A DNA stretch of 64,000 nt from assembly GCA_944392275.1 (NCBI GenBank), contig CALXWA010000003.1, positions 157,286-221,285 of the forward strand, given 5' to 3'. How positions within the stretch are numbered: the first letter of the stretch is position 1; each line of letters begins with the position of its first letter. Both the position numbers and the translations under genes were made by a program. Shown here piece after piece: positions 53,227 through 62,686 of the stretch. The notes beneath the pieces are model-generated. The model saw only the letters and a list, made by a program, of their open reading frames with translations. It searched no databases and was not told where the DNA came from. This DNA is from an uncultured Alphaproteobacteria bacterium (GTDB taxonomy: Bacteria; Pseudomonadota; Alphaproteobacteria; RF32; CAG-239).

Positions 53227-54162
53227 ATGTTCTTTAAGAAATTGTATTTTTGGCTGTTGGCTTTGTCTTTTTTCTGCAGCGGTTGCGTTTCAGACGGCGT
53301 ACCGCTGTTTAACTCACGGTTAAGCCTTTGGGGAAGCCGTCCGGATTATGTGATTATTCAAAAAGGAGACACCCTTTACAGTATTTCTAAGGCCTTTGAC
53401 GTTCCGATGCGCGAAGTCATTGAGGCCAACAACCTTAAGCCGCCTTATACTCTGGCAATCGGGATGCGTTTAACCCTACCTCATGCCAAATATTATGTTG
53501 TGGAGAAAGGGGATACGGTTTACAGTATTTCCAAACGCCACAATATTGACATGAATACTTTTTCAAAGCTCAATGATCTTGAACCTCCTTATGCCTTGCG
53601 TATTGGACAAAGGTTGTTGCTGCCCGATACCATTGTTGATTATGATGATCCTCCCGCGACCAAAACTTATGCGGCAAAAAAATCGACAACAACGACCGCA
53701 AAAACCAAATCCAGTGCCAAAAAAGCAACGGCTAAAAAAACATCAACTTGGAAATCTTCCAGCAAATCAACCGCTGCCAAAAAACGGAGCAGCAAATTTT
53801 CTTGGCCGGTTAAGGGAAAAGTTATCTCTAAATACGGGGTCATTGCCAAAGGACGAAACAACGACGGCATTAATATTAAAGCCCCACTCGGAACGGCTGT
53901 AAAGGCAGCCGACAGCGGGACGGTCGCTTATGCCGGAAATGAGCTCAAAGGCTTTGGCAATCTTATTCTCATCCGGCATAATGACGGATGGATTACGGCT
54001 TATGCCCACAATGATCGCTTATTGGTCAAAAAAGGGCAAAAAGTATCTAAAGGAAGTAAAATTGCCACCGTGGGCAGTACGGGCGGGGTTAATACGCCTC
54101 AGTTACACTTTGAAATCCGTGCCGGTAAAAAAGCCGTCAATCCCCTTTTGTACTTGAAATAA
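53227..54162 (+). CDS. NlpD-like lipoprotein: two LysM repeats and a degenerate M23 (LytM) domain
   Basis: 311 residues. The signal peptide ends at a Cys (residue 20, context CSGC). LysM 1 starts VIIQKGDTLYSIS (about 40-83) and LysM 2 YVVEKGDTVYSIS (about 89-135), followed by an Ala/Lys/Ser/Thr-rich linker. The M23 domain is near 190-305. The first zinc-ligand motif HxGxDI is replaced by NNDGINI, while YAHN and LHFEIR remain. NlpD/EnvC proteins have lost these ligands too and act by activating cell-separation amidases, so that role is likely here. Confidence 0.85.
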   Translation: MFFKKLYFWLLALSFFCSGCVSDGVPLFNSRLSLWGSRPDYVIIQKGDTLYSISKAFDVPMREVIEANNLKPPYTLAIGMRLTLPHAKYYVVEKGDTVYSISKRHNIDMNTFSKLNDLEPPYALRIGQRLLLPDTIVDYDDPPATKTYAAKKSTTTTAKTKSSAKKATAKKTSTWKSSSKSTAAKKRSSKFSWPVKGKVISKYGVIAKGRNNDGINIKAPLGTAVKAADSGTVAYAGNELKGFGNLILIRHNDGWITAYAHNDRLLVKKGQKVSKGSKIATVGSTGGVNTPQLHFEIRAGKKAVNPLLYLK

Positions 54163-54218
54163 ATCTACATTTTCTTTTTAAACTTGCCCGCTTAAATACT
54201 TAAAAATTAAAAAAATAC

Positions 54219-54247
54219 TTGTGAAATAATGCAAATTCCCCTATATA
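54219..54247 (+). promoter_or_regulatory. Candidate sigma-70 promoter of yajC-secD-secF
   Basis: TTGTGA, 17 bp, TATATA, with an A-rich stretch just upstream; it ends 53 bp before the yajC start. Confidence 0.5.
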
Positions 54248-54299
54248 AGCAAAAGAATTTGTTTTATAGTGATGCTGGTTATTAATATAGGAGAATGAA

Positions 54300-54680
54300 A
54301 TGTTTATAAGTCCTGCATTTGCTCAAGCCGGAGAAGCTGCCGCTCAAGGTTCCGTTTCCGGTTCGATTTTTCAGTTGGTTTTAATTTTTGCTATTTTTTA
54401 TTTTCTGCTTATCCGTCCGCAGCAAAAGAAAATCAAACAACATGAAATTATGCTGAATGCCATCAAAAAAGGAGATACCGTTATTACCGGCGGCGGCATT
54501 TATGCGAAAGTTGTCAATGCGGAAGATCCTATTGATTTAACCGTCGAAATTGCTGACGGAATTGTTGTTAAAGTTAACCGCGGAACCATTCGCGATGTGG
54601 TTGATGTTAATGCCGTCGCTGCAGCTAAAAAAGAAATTAAAGCAAAAAAAGCTGCCAACTCTAATAAAGCTAAAAAATAA
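54300..54680 (+). CDS. yajC: Preprotein translocase subunit YajC
   Basis: 126 residues. One membrane segment (SIFQLVLIFAIFYFLLIRPQQKK) is followed by the YajC domain (KKGDTVITGGGIYAKVV...VEIADGIVVKVNRGTI) and an Ala/Lys-rich tail. YajC associates with SecDF at the inner membrane. It is 11 bp before secD. Confidence 0.95.
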   Translation: MFISPAFAQAGEAAAQGSVSGSIFQLVLIFAIFYFLLIRPQQKKIKQHEIMLNAIKKGDTVITGGGIYAKVVNAEDPIDLTVEIADGIVVKVNRGTIRDVVDVNAVAAAKKEIKAKKAANSNKAKK

Positions 54681-54691
54681 AAGGCAAAAAA

Positions 54692-56236
54692 ATGTATAAG
54701 TTATCAAAATCAAGAATTATTGTCATTTTGGCGATTTGCTTTTTAGGCATCTTCTTTGCCGTTCCCAATCTAATCGGGAATGCCGATGCTTTGCCAAAAT
54801 GGTGGCAACCTGTCAACCTCGGTCTTGACTTGCAAGGCGGATCCAATTTGCTCTTAGAAGTTAAGGTTGATGATGTTATTAAGGAACGCATGTCTTCGAT
54901 TGAAGATTCGGCACGCCAAATTTTGCGTGACAATAAAATTCGTTACAAGAATTTGCATGCCGGAGAATCTTCTGTTTCCGTTATGATTGAAAATGCCGGT
55001 TCTCGGTCCAAAGCCGCCGCTCAATTTGCAAAAATTGATGACGGAATTACGGTTAATGAAAAAGAAGACGGCAGTTTGGAGATTGCTTACAGTGAGGTTG
55101 CTCTCAACCAACTTAAATTGAAGATTGTTGACCAATCTATTGAAATTGTTCGTCGCCGTATTGATGAACTCGGGACGAAAGAACCGGTTATCCAAAGCCA
55201 AGGTGTTGACCGCATTGTCGTTCAATTGCCGGGATTGCAGAATCCGGAATATGTTAAAACCTTGCTCGGGAAAACGGCAAAGATGTCTTTTCACATGGTT
55301 GACAGCCGTTCTAATGCTGCCGATGCCAGAAGAGGAAAACTGCCGACCGGTACCCGCTTGATTCAAAGTGTCGACGGAGAAACATTGGTTATTTCCCGCA
55401 AGCCGGTTGTCGGCGGAGAAAATTTGGTTGATGCTCAGGCCGCCTTCCAAGAAGGGCAAGCCGTTGTCAGCTTTAAGTTCAACTCTTTAGGCGGTAAAAA
55501 ATTTGGTGAAGCCACAAAAGAAAATATTGGTGAACGTTTGGCTATTGTTTTGGATAACGAAGTGATTTCGGCTCCGACAATCCAAAGTGCCATTATGGGC
55601 GGAAGTGGTGTCATTACCGGAAACTTTACCGTTAAAAGTGCCAACGATTTGGCTTTGTTGCTCCGTTCCGGTGCTCTTCCCGCTCCGTTGGAAGTTTTGG
55701 AAGAAAGAACGGTCGGGGCCGGTTTAGGGGCTGATTCCATTCGAGCCGGAATTATCGCATCCGTCATCGGATTGATTGCCGTTGTTGCCTTTATGGTTGC
55801 GGCTTATGGCTTGTTTGGCGTATTCACAACGGTTTCCGTCTTTATGAACTTGTTCTTGTTGCTTGGAGCTTTGAGCTTGTTAGGTGCAACCTTAACACTC
55901 CCGGGTATTGCCGGAATTATCTTAACCATCGGAATGGCGGTTGATGCCAATGTTTTGATTTTTGAAAGAATGAGAGAAGAAGTTAAAAACGGACGCTCAA
56001 CCAAAGATGCTGCCGAAGCCGGCTTTACGGAAGCTTGGGGAACAATTATTGACTCCAACCTGACAACTTTGGTTGCGGCTTTGGTTTTGTTCTATTTCGG
56101 AACCGGTTCGGTCAGAGGATTTGCCGTTACATTGGCTGTTGGTATCGCAACTTCAATGTTTACATCCGTAACCGTAACAAGACTGATTATTACGGCATGG
56201 CTTAACAAATACAAGCCTACTCGTTTGCCCATTTAA
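54692..56236 (+). CDS. secD: Protein translocase subunit SecD
   Basis: 514 residues. N-terminal membrane helix, then LGLDLQGGSNLLLEV, the periplasmic P1 domain (VRRRIDELGTKEPVIQSQG, IVVQLPG), and five C-terminal helices with LTIGMAVDANVLIFERMREE, the SecD motif lining the proton path. With SecF it uses proton flow to pull exported proteins across the inner membrane. Confidence 0.97.
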   Translation: MYKLSKSRIIVILAICFLGIFFAVPNLIGNADALPKWWQPVNLGLDLQGGSNLLLEVKVDDVIKERMSSIEDSARQILRDNKIRYKNLHAGESSVSVMIENAGSRSKAAAQFAKIDDGITVNEKEDGSLEIAYSEVALNQLKLKIVDQSIEIVRRRIDELGTKEPVIQSQGVDRIVVQLPGLQNPEYVKTLLGKTAKMSFHMVDSRSNAADARRGKLPTGTRLIQSVDGETLVISRKPVVGGENLVDAQAAFQEGQAVVSFKFNSLGGKKFGEATKENIGERLAIVLDNEVISAPTIQSAIMGGSGVITGNFTVKSANDLALLLRSGALPAPLEVLEERTVGAGLGADSIRAGIIASVIGLIAVVAFMVAAYGLFGVFTTVSVFMNLFLLLGALSLLGATLTLPGIAGIILTIGMAVDANVLIFERMREEVKNGRSTKDAAEAGFTEAWGTIIDSNLTTLVAALVLFYFGTGSVRGFAVTLAVGIATSMFTSVTVTRLIITAWLNKYKPTRLPI

Positions 56237-56252
56237 GAAAGGAATAAATATA

Positions 56253-57191
56253 ATGATGAAAATTTTCAGTTGGGTTACAAAAGATACAACGATTGACTTT
56301 ATGAAAGCCAGAAAGTCCACTTATGCTTTATCGGCTCTTTTGGCGGTCGTTTCAATTGCCAGCATTGCTCTAAAAGGCTTTAACTACGGAATCGATTTTT
56401 CCGGCGGAATTTTGCTTGAACTAAAGAGCGAGCAAAAAATTGATTTGGAAAAAATGAGAAGTATGTTGAGTACTTTGGCTCTTGAAGATATTAATCTACA
56501 AACCATCGGAGAAACTGGTGATTCTGTAGTTATTCGGGCACAAGCCGAAGGGCTGAACGAAAAAGAACAGATGCGTGAAGTCAATAAGATTAAAGAAACT
56601 TTGGGCTCGGATTATGAATACCGCAAGGTTGAATTGGTTGGTCCTCAGGTTGGCGGAGAATTGAAAAAAGCCGGCGTTATCGCTTCTGTTCTCGCTGTTT
56701 TAGGGATTACGATTTACATCTGGTTTCGTTTTGAATGGCAGTTTGCCCTTGGTGCAATGCTTGGTTTGATTCACGATATTTTAATTACGGTTGGTTTGTT
56801 GTCTTTATTGGATTTTGATTTCAATTTGACAACCGTGGCCGCCATTTTAACCTTAGCCGGATATTCGGTTAATGATACGGTGGTTACTTATGATCGTATT
56901 CGTGAAAATCTTCGTAAGTACAAAAAAATGCCGCAATATGATTTGTTAAACAAAAGTATTAACGACATTTTTTCCAGAACGATTTTGACCGGATTAACAA
57001 CTTTATTAGCTACCGCTGCTCTCTTTGTCTTTGGCGGAGATGCGTTAAAGAGTTTTTCATTTACCATTTTGTGGGGTATTATTGTCGGAACATATTCTTC
57101 CATTTATGTTTCCGCCGTTTTCTTAAATCTGTTTGATTTAAGAGCCGCACAAGAGGAAAAAGTGATTAATCCTTTTGGAAATGTTGAATAA
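56253..57191 (+). CDS. secF: Protein translocase subunit SecF
   Basis: 312 residues. GFNYGIDFSGGILLEL near the N-terminus, then VGPQVGGELKKAGVIAS, and YSVNDTVVTYDRIRENLRKY in the membrane domain, the SecF counterpart of the SecD motif. Six membrane segments. It starts 16 bp after secD and ends at a terminator. Confidence 0.97.
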   Translation: MMKIFSWVTKDTTIDFMKARKSTYALSALLAVVSIASIALKGFNYGIDFSGGILLELKSEQKIDLEKMRSMLSTLALEDINLQTIGETGDSVVIRAQAEGLNEKEQMREVNKIKETLGSDYEYRKVELVGPQVGGELKKAGVIASVLAVLGITIYIWFRFEWQFALGAMLGLIHDILITVGLLSLLDFDFNLTTVAAILTLAGYSVNDTVVTYDRIRENLRKYKKMPQYDLLNKSINDIFSRTILTGLTTLLATAALFVFGGDALKSFSFTILWGIIVGTYSSIYVSAVFLNLFDLRAAQEEKVINPFGNVE

Positions 57192-57210
57192 AAATTATTT
57201 TATCTTTCTT

Positions 57211-57245
57211 AAAAAATCCCACTCTTGAGTGGGATTTTTCTTTTT
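57211..57245 (+). terminator. Terminator of yajC-secD-secF
   Basis: AAAAATCCCACTC and GAGTGGGATTTTT pair perfectly, followed by more T. Confidence 0.92.
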
Positions 57246-57319
57246 ATTAAACTTCATTTAAATCTTTTGCGTTTATGCTCCTAATTAATCTTCATTAAAT
57301 TTAGAATAAGGATAAAAAA

Positions 57320-58150
57320 ATGACTAAAATATCATGGAAACCCGGAACAATGTTAGCCCCCGTACCTCCGGTTATGGTAACTTGCGGAACGATGGAAAAA
57401 CCTAATGTATTGACCGTTGCATGGACCGGAATTTTGAATACGGAACCGCCCATGACTTATATTTCGGTTCGGCCTTCTCGCTTTTCACATGATATTATTA
57501 AAGAAAACAGCGAATTTGTTATTAATATTCCCACTTTGGAACTGGCTAAAGCGTGTGACTATTGCGGTGTAAAAAGCGGGAAAAATACCGATAAATTTAA
57601 GGACATGGGATTAGAAATTGAGCCTTGCCTCAAAGTTAAAGCTCCGATGTTGGTAAAATCTCCGATTTCTTTAGAATGTAAAGTTCTTAATATCCAAAGC
57701 TTTAAAACCCATGATATGTTTGTGGCTGAAATCGTCAACGTCAATATTGATGATAAATATTTAGAAGAAGATGGACGTCTTGCTTTGGAAAAAGCCGGCT
57801 TATTGGCTTATGTTCATGGAAGATATTATACGTTGGGAAGAGATCTTGGGGCTTTTGGTTTTTCTGTCGACAAAACAAAAGAAAACAAGACCAAACCCAG
57901 AAAATCAAAATTCAATGATTTGTTAAAACTGGAAGAAGAATTAAAAGAATCGGTACAAAAAATTAAGGCCGCCGCTCACAACAAAAAAGAAAAAGACACC
58001 ACCCTTTCTTATGATAAACCTTTTAAGAAAAAGATTAAGAGCAAACATTCTTCATCCAATACGGCTTCCCGTGCAAAGAAAAATTTTTCATTTCGTGACA
58101 AAAAGACGAAAACTTCTTTCCATGGAAGTACCAAAAAAGCAAAACGATAA
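57320..58150 (+). CDS. Flavin reductase-family protein with a long basic tail
   Basis: 276 residues. The first ~185 form a flavin reductase-like, FMN-binding split barrel: KPGTMLAPVPPVMVTCGT, NVLTVAWTGILNTEPPMTYISVRPSRFSHDII, then DYCGVKSGKNTDKF and AYVHGRYYTLGRDLGAFGF. The last ~90 residues are Lys/Ser/Thr-rich (KPRKSKF..., PFKKKIKSKHSSSN), unusual for the family and possibly nucleic-acid binding (inference). AAGGA precedes the ATG; a terminator follows. Confidence 0.83.
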   Translation: MTKISWKPGTMLAPVPPVMVTCGTMEKPNVLTVAWTGILNTEPPMTYISVRPSRFSHDIIKENSEFVINIPTLELAKACDYCGVKSGKNTDKFKDMGLEIEPCLKVKAPMLVKSPISLECKVLNIQSFKTHDMFVAEIVNVNIDDKYLEEDGRLALEKAGLLAYVHGRYYTLGRDLGAFGFSVDKTKENKTKPRKSKFNDLLKLEEELKESVQKIKAAAHNKKEKDTTLSYDKPFKKKIKSKHSSSNTASRAKKNFSFRDKKTKTSFHGSTKKAKR

Positions 58151-58152
58151 AA

Positions 58153-58187
58153 AAATAAAATCCCCCTTTTTTGGGGGATTTTATTTT
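58153..58187. terminator. Bidirectional terminator after the flavin reductase gene
   Basis: AAAATCCCCC and GGGGGATTTT pair around six T, with A- and T-rich flanks, between convergent genes. Confidence 0.9.
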
Positions 58188-58192
58188 GTATT

Positions 58193-58939
58193 TTAGAATT
58201 TGTATCTTACACCAACGGTAACATCGTGCATTCCTTCCACAAATTCTCCGCCAATTTGCGAATAATGGTACATGACGCGGAAGTTAAGACGATTGGTTAA
58301 AACAATTTGAGCCCCGGCACCATAACGGAAAATCGTTTTGTTTTCATTAACCTTGTAGGGAGCCGAACTGTACCCGCCTTCGGGTGTACCGCTGTTGTTA
58401 CGATAAGCACTGAATTTTGCCGTTGCATCAAATTCATAATGTGCAATACCTCCAGAGACAAGAAGTTCTAATCTTGTTGCAACCGGAAGATAAACAATGG
58501 CGTCCAAACCATAGGCTTTGTATTTGATGCTGTATTCGGACTGAGCAAAAAGCGGATAATCTTTGTAGTGTTCTTGGTGTTTTACCTCATTATCGGATAA
58601 AGACTGTTGATAATAAGCCTCTAATCCAAAGTAGCGAAACGGTCTTACCCCAAAGCTACCGCTCAAAGAATGGATACTATCCTCAAATTGATCATTATTT
58701 CCGGTATAATCACTTCCTCCGGGTAGCGGGCTGGATAATGTAAAAGTTCCATCCTCCATTGAGGTCATACCGGCAACATAATCCAGACCGAGTGTAAAAT
58801 ATTGCGGAGATATTTTCTTTTTTTGCGGAGTACCGTAATAATAATTATAATTTCCGTTACCGTTGGTCCCGTATACCTGAGCCTGAGCGGCTGATGAAAA
58901 AGCGATTAAAGATGCTGTTATAAGCCATAATTTTTTCAT
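58193..58939 (-). CDS. Outer-membrane beta-barrel protein (paralogue 1)
   Basis: 248 residues with signal peptide MKKLWLITASLIAFSSAAQA, then about eight amphipathic strands ending MHDVTVGVRYKF with a C-terminal Phe, as BAM substrates have. Parts match the upstream gene: RYFGLEAYYQQSLSDN with KYFGLEGFYESSYKDN, and YKAYGLDAIVYLPVATRLELLVSGGIAHYEF with YSAWGLDLIGYLPVSAYFDFVGSVGVGRYDF. OmpA/Opa-like eight-strand barrel likely; ligand unknown. 18 bp after its paralogue. Confidence 0.83.
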   Translation of the reverse strand: MKKLWLITASLIAFSSAAQAQVYGTNGNGNYNYYYGTPQKKKISPQYFTLGLDYVAGMTSMEDGTFTLSSPLPGGSDYTGNNDQFEDSIHSLSGSFGVRPFRYFGLEAYYQQSLSDNEVKHQEHYKDYPLFAQSEYSIKYKAYGLDAIVYLPVATRLELLVSGGIAHYEFDATAKFSAYRNNSGTPEGGYSSAPYKVNENKTIFRYGAGAQIVLTNRLNFRVMYHYSQIGGEFVEGMHDVTVGVRYKF

Positions 58940-58957
58940 GTCATAATCCTTGCATTA

Positions 58958-59851
58958 TTAGAATAAGAAGCGGACACCAAGAGAGTATTCCGTAATTTCA
59001 TCAATAAAATTACTCTTGATGGATACATATCGATACATTGCACGCAGGGCAACCCCTTCTGCAATGTTTAACTGTCCTCCGGCGGCAAAACGCCAGCCCC
59101 ACTCTTTTTCATTAAAATCACTGTTAACCGTTTCTATCTCATAAGCGGCATCGTTTTGGAAAACCGCAAACGTTACTTTATTTTCAAAATCATAACGACC
59201 GACACCAACGGAACCGACAAAATCAAAATAAGCGCTAACCGGAAGGTAACCAATTAAATCCAAACCCCAAGCACTATAGGATGTTGTATATTCATTCATT
59301 AAATAGTGTCCGCTCGGATCGGCGTTTAACGTACTATAGTCGAGCTCTGAAAAATTGTTGTCTTTATAAGAACTCTCATAAAAACCTTCCAAACCAAAAT
59401 ACTTGCTGAGTCTTGCCCCTAAAACAAAGGAAAGGCTGTCTTGATCATCAATAATATGGTCCGGTGTTACCTGAATCGGGCCATTGGCAAAACGAATATC
59501 ATCAAACGAATATTGAGTCGATGCGGCCTTTTGTTGTGCCAAATTATAGTCCATACCAATGTAGTATTTGAAATAATTTAATTTGCGAAGTTGTTTTTGT
59601 GTGGCTTTTTTAAGATCCCGCATATCTTCTTCAAAACCTTTTTTATATCCGGAATAAAGCCCGTCACACGGACACATTACCGTTTTACCCAAGACAACCG
59701 AACCATCGGCATTATATGGTTCTTCCGGATTGCAGGGACACCACTGAACATTATATAAATCACCGTACTGTGGCACATCATTTTCGGCCAATGCCACGTT
59801 ACTATTTACACTTAGGCACAAGGCCCCAAATGTTAACCAAAATTTTTTCAT
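58958..59851 (-). CDS. Outer-membrane beta-barrel protein (paralogue 2)
   Basis: 297 residues with signal peptide MKKFWLTFGALCLSVNSNVALA. A 70-residue N-terminal extension carries four Cys (VQWCPCNPEEP, KTVMCPCDG) that its paralogue lacks; these may form disulfides or bind metal in the periplasm. The barrel ends EYSLGVRFLF. Likely a tandem duplication with the next gene and co-transcribed with it. AAGG lies before the ATG. Confidence 0.82.
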   Translation of the reverse strand: MKKFWLTFGALCLSVNSNVALAENDVPQYGDLYNVQWCPCNPEEPYNADGSVVLGKTVMCPCDGLYSGYKKGFEEDMRDLKKATQKQLRKLNYFKYYIGMDYNLAQQKAASTQYSFDDIRFANGPIQVTPDHIIDDQDSLSFVLGARLSKYFGLEGFYESSYKDNNFSELDYSTLNADPSGHYLMNEYTTSYSAWGLDLIGYLPVSAYFDFVGSVGVGRYDFENKVTFAVFQNDAAYEIETVNSDFNEKEWGWRFAAGGQLNIAEGVALRAMYRYVSIKSNFIDEITEYSLGVRFLF

Positions 59852-60055
59852 TGAATATACCTTATCATGATTTTATAGCTGTTTTAACGATAAAAGATTT
59901 CCCATGACATTGCAATTATCTCCCTTGGTTATACACATAAAATTCTTTGTTAAAATTTTGTGAAACATGCATGTTTGCTCGCCGAGTTAATTGATTCTTA
60001 GGAGAACATCGTATACAATTATTTATATGTTAAATTTGTCTGTACGGAGAACAAA

Positions 60056-62686
60056 ATGGCTCAAGAAGAAAATCTTCTTAAACGTTTTAGGGAAAATGAA
60101 GAAAACAAATTTTCCGATGAAGAAGTTTTTCAGTTTCTAGAAAACTTTAGGCAAGGACTTTTAGACCTTCCGCAAAATGAGGAAAATTTTAAAAAGTTAT
60201 ACTCCCTTGCCCAAAGAAATGCCGAAAGCCGACACCCCCAATCCGGTCTCTGGCAGAAGGCAAAACAACATATCCAAAGCCTTGTCTCCGACACAAAAAG
60301 AACAAATGCCACCAAAAATCTTATGACCAGTCTGATGCGTCTGGAATCCTTAAAGACCGATTTGGAAAGAGCCTCTGCCGAAGAACGTTTGGCCGATCAA
60401 AACCGCGACCTATCACAAATCCTCCAAACCAAGCTAAGCCAACTGCCCAAAGAATCTGATTTTCGGATGGAGACGGCTGATTTACAAATGCCCCTCCAGA
60501 AAAGAAAAAAAGAAAGTTTGGAAGATGCCTTGGTTGTTTGTGACTATGCTAAAAATCGGGATAACCTTTCTGCCCAAACAAAGCTTTTGGAGGTTTGCAA
60601 AAAAGGAAAATTTGATTTTATTGAAAATTTAGAGCAGACGGAACTTGGTGTTCTTGCCGATTTTTTACGTGAACAAAAAGACAGGTTATCCCATCGTCTG
60701 GAGACACAAACGCTGTCCTCGCAAGAAAAACAGCAATTGAGCTTAAAGCTTAAAACCTTTGACCAACTTTCTGATGTCGGAGAAAAACGGCAAACACAAC
60801 TTGCTACAGAAGCTCAGAAGAGCGGAAGTGCCAAAATTTATCTTGATTTGCAAAAAGAACAAGAAAATTTTCAAAAACATCTTAATCAGATTAAAAACCT
60901 TACCGTCGATCTAGAAAAAAATTCACCGTATTATGCGGTGTTGAAAAATTTTGCGGCTAATGCCGGTATATCTGATTTGGCGTTGCAAAATTTTATTGAT
61001 CAAATGGCAATGGATAAATGCAAAAAAGTTTATGGTAAAGTCCTCTCTTCGCAAACGGCCGAATTAAATCTTCACCTGCCCGTTGATGATAATGTCCTTA
61101 AAGCTCAAGAAGCAAAAATCCTTAGTGCTCAAGATGCTGATAGTGCCGCAAAAGAAGAAAAAATCTTAGCCAAAATGAAATTTATTAAAGTGAATGATTC
61201 TTTTGAAAAGTTCAAAGAAACCGCCCTGGCTACAAAAGTTTTTTCCAATAGCCCCAATAAGGTTTTGCATGATATCCGGTCGGCAAAATCTGATGAGATT
61301 TTAAAATCAGAACCTTCTTCTTTTACCAAAGATGAAAATCAACAAGAACCTGAAGAAAAAATTTCTACTTCTCTTAACGAGAAAGAACAAAAACCTGTTG
61401 CCGATACGACGATACAAAATTTTGAACAAGAAGAAACATCGCGTATGGAAAACTTATTGCAAAAAGAAGATTCCCAAAAAGAGACTGTCCTTTCGGCTCT
61501 TGAAAAAAATATTACGCCGGAAGAAAACTCACCTCTGCAAGAGGCCATAGATGAACTCCCTCTTGCTGACCAAGAAGAACTGAGCTTAGAAGAGAAACAA
61601 CGGCAAGAAGAACTCAACCGAAAAAAAGAATCCGAAGACCAGCTTTTAACCTCTGACATAAAAACACAAAATTATGATTTTGAGGCAAACGGATACCTGT
61701 TATCGGGAGCAACTTATTATAAAACCGAAATCGATGATTCCGGCAAAAAAAATGTTCATATTGGCCTGATAAACGGCGAAGAACCTCGCGTTGCCGATTT
61801 GCAAAATATTATGCTTGAATCGAAAACAAAATCTCTCTTGGTCAATGGTCAAGACGAATTTAAGCTTCGTGTTATGGAGGCCGCTCTCCGCCAAGGCATA
61901 ACAATCATAAACAATTCCGAAGAAGACAAAGTGCTTTTGGCACAAGCTCGGGAAAACGCAAAAAAAGAAATCGGCTGGCAAGAAAAAGAAAACAAAAACA
62001 ACGTAAGTGAAGAAAAATCCGAACAAAATGTTCCTTTACAATCTTCTTTACAAAACCCCAAAGATGAAAAAGAATCCATCTCTTTATCCTCTAATCTTGA
62101 AGAAGCCCTCCTTTCTGAAAAACAAAAAGCGGCTTTGGTTGCAAGCGGAAGACTTTCTGGCCTTGGGGAAGAACAAAAAGTTGATTTGAAATGGAAAGAC
62201 CTCCATCAGGAGGATAAGACTTTTTTGAGTGAGCAACATCAATTTGGAAAAGAATATTTGAGTTCAGAAGCGTACCAGACTGATTTGCAAAAAGAACGTG
62301 CCAAAGATTTAACCGATTTGTTCCACGGGAAAACACAAGAGCAAATTGCACAAACCTTAGATATTGCCGATAAAGCTTTTGATATGGATGATAAAACTTT
62401 TCGCAATTTTCAAACAAGTGAAACCTTTAAAAAAGCACAACTGAATTCTGAAGAAGTTAAACTCATTGATAATGCCCGTCGCAACAATCAGAAAAACAAA
62501 TCCGCAAAGGAGCAGCAAGATAATTCTCTTGGCTCGATGGATAAGGTTAAAGCTAAAAAGATTGGGCGTTTAATTTCGGAATTGCGAGGAACACGACAAC
62601 GTAAAGGTAAGAAGGTCTCATCACAGACGATTGCACGTGTTATCTCGCAACAAATGGATAAATATAAAGATTCTGACGGGCGTTAA
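60056..62686 (+). CDS. Long cytoplasmic coiled-coil protein of unknown function (876 aa)
   Basis: No signal peptide or membrane segment; Gln, Lys and Glu dominate and most of the chain should be helical or coiled-coil. Around residues 545-640 lies an alpha/beta island (YLLSGATYYKTEIDDSGKKN, SLLVNGQDEFKLRVMEAA, LRQGITIINNSEED) that recalls LPD7-type domains found beside relaxases and in large polyvalent proteins; this is tentative. The end is basic (RLISELRGTRQRKGKKVSSQ). GGAGA precedes the ATG. No partner gene is obvious; the end overlaps the convergent nrdG by 4 bp. Confidence 0.7.
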   Translation: MAQEENLLKRFRENEENKFSDEEVFQFLENFRQGLLDLPQNEENFKKLYSLAQRNAESRHPQSGLWQKAKQHIQSLVSDTKRTNATKNLMTSLMRLESLKTDLERASAEERLADQNRDLSQILQTKLSQLPKESDFRMETADLQMPLQKRKKESLEDALVVCDYAKNRDNLSAQTKLLEVCKKGKFDFIENLEQTELGVLADFLREQKDRLSHRLETQTLSSQEKQQLSLKLKTFDQLSDVGEKRQTQLATEAQKSGSAKIYLDLQKEQENFQKHLNQIKNLTVDLEKNSPYYAVLKNFAANAGISDLALQNFIDQMAMDKCKKVYGKVLSSQTAELNLHLPVDDNVLKAQEAKILSAQDADSAAKEEKILAKMKFIKVNDSFEKFKETALATKVFSNSPNKVLHDIRSAKSDEILKSEPSSFTKDENQQEPEEKISTSLNEKEQKPVADTTIQNFEQEETSRMENLLQKEDSQKETVLSALEKNITPEENSPLQEAIDELPLADQEELSLEEKQRQEELNRKKESEDQLLTSDIKTQNYDFEANGYLLSGATYYKTEIDDSGKKNVHIGLINGEEPRVADLQNIMLESKTKSLLVNGQDEFKLRVMEAALRQGITIINNSEEDKVLLAQARENAKKEIGWQEKENKNNVSEEKSEQNVPLQSSLQNPKDEKESISLSSNLEEALLSEKQKAALVASGRLSGLGEEQKVDLKWKDLHQEDKTFLSEQHQFGKEYLSSEAYQTDLQKERAKDLTDLFHGKTQEQIAQTLDIADKAFDMDDKTFRNFQTSETFKKAQLNSEEVKLIDNARRNNQKNKSAKEQQDNSLGSMDKVKAKKIGRLISELRGTRQRKGKKVSSQTIARVISQQMDKYKDSDGR

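Noticed and set aside
53227..54162. Active M23 endopeptidase
   Set aside because: The first zinc-ligand motif is NNDGINI, lacking the His and Asp ligands, as in NlpD/EnvC activators.
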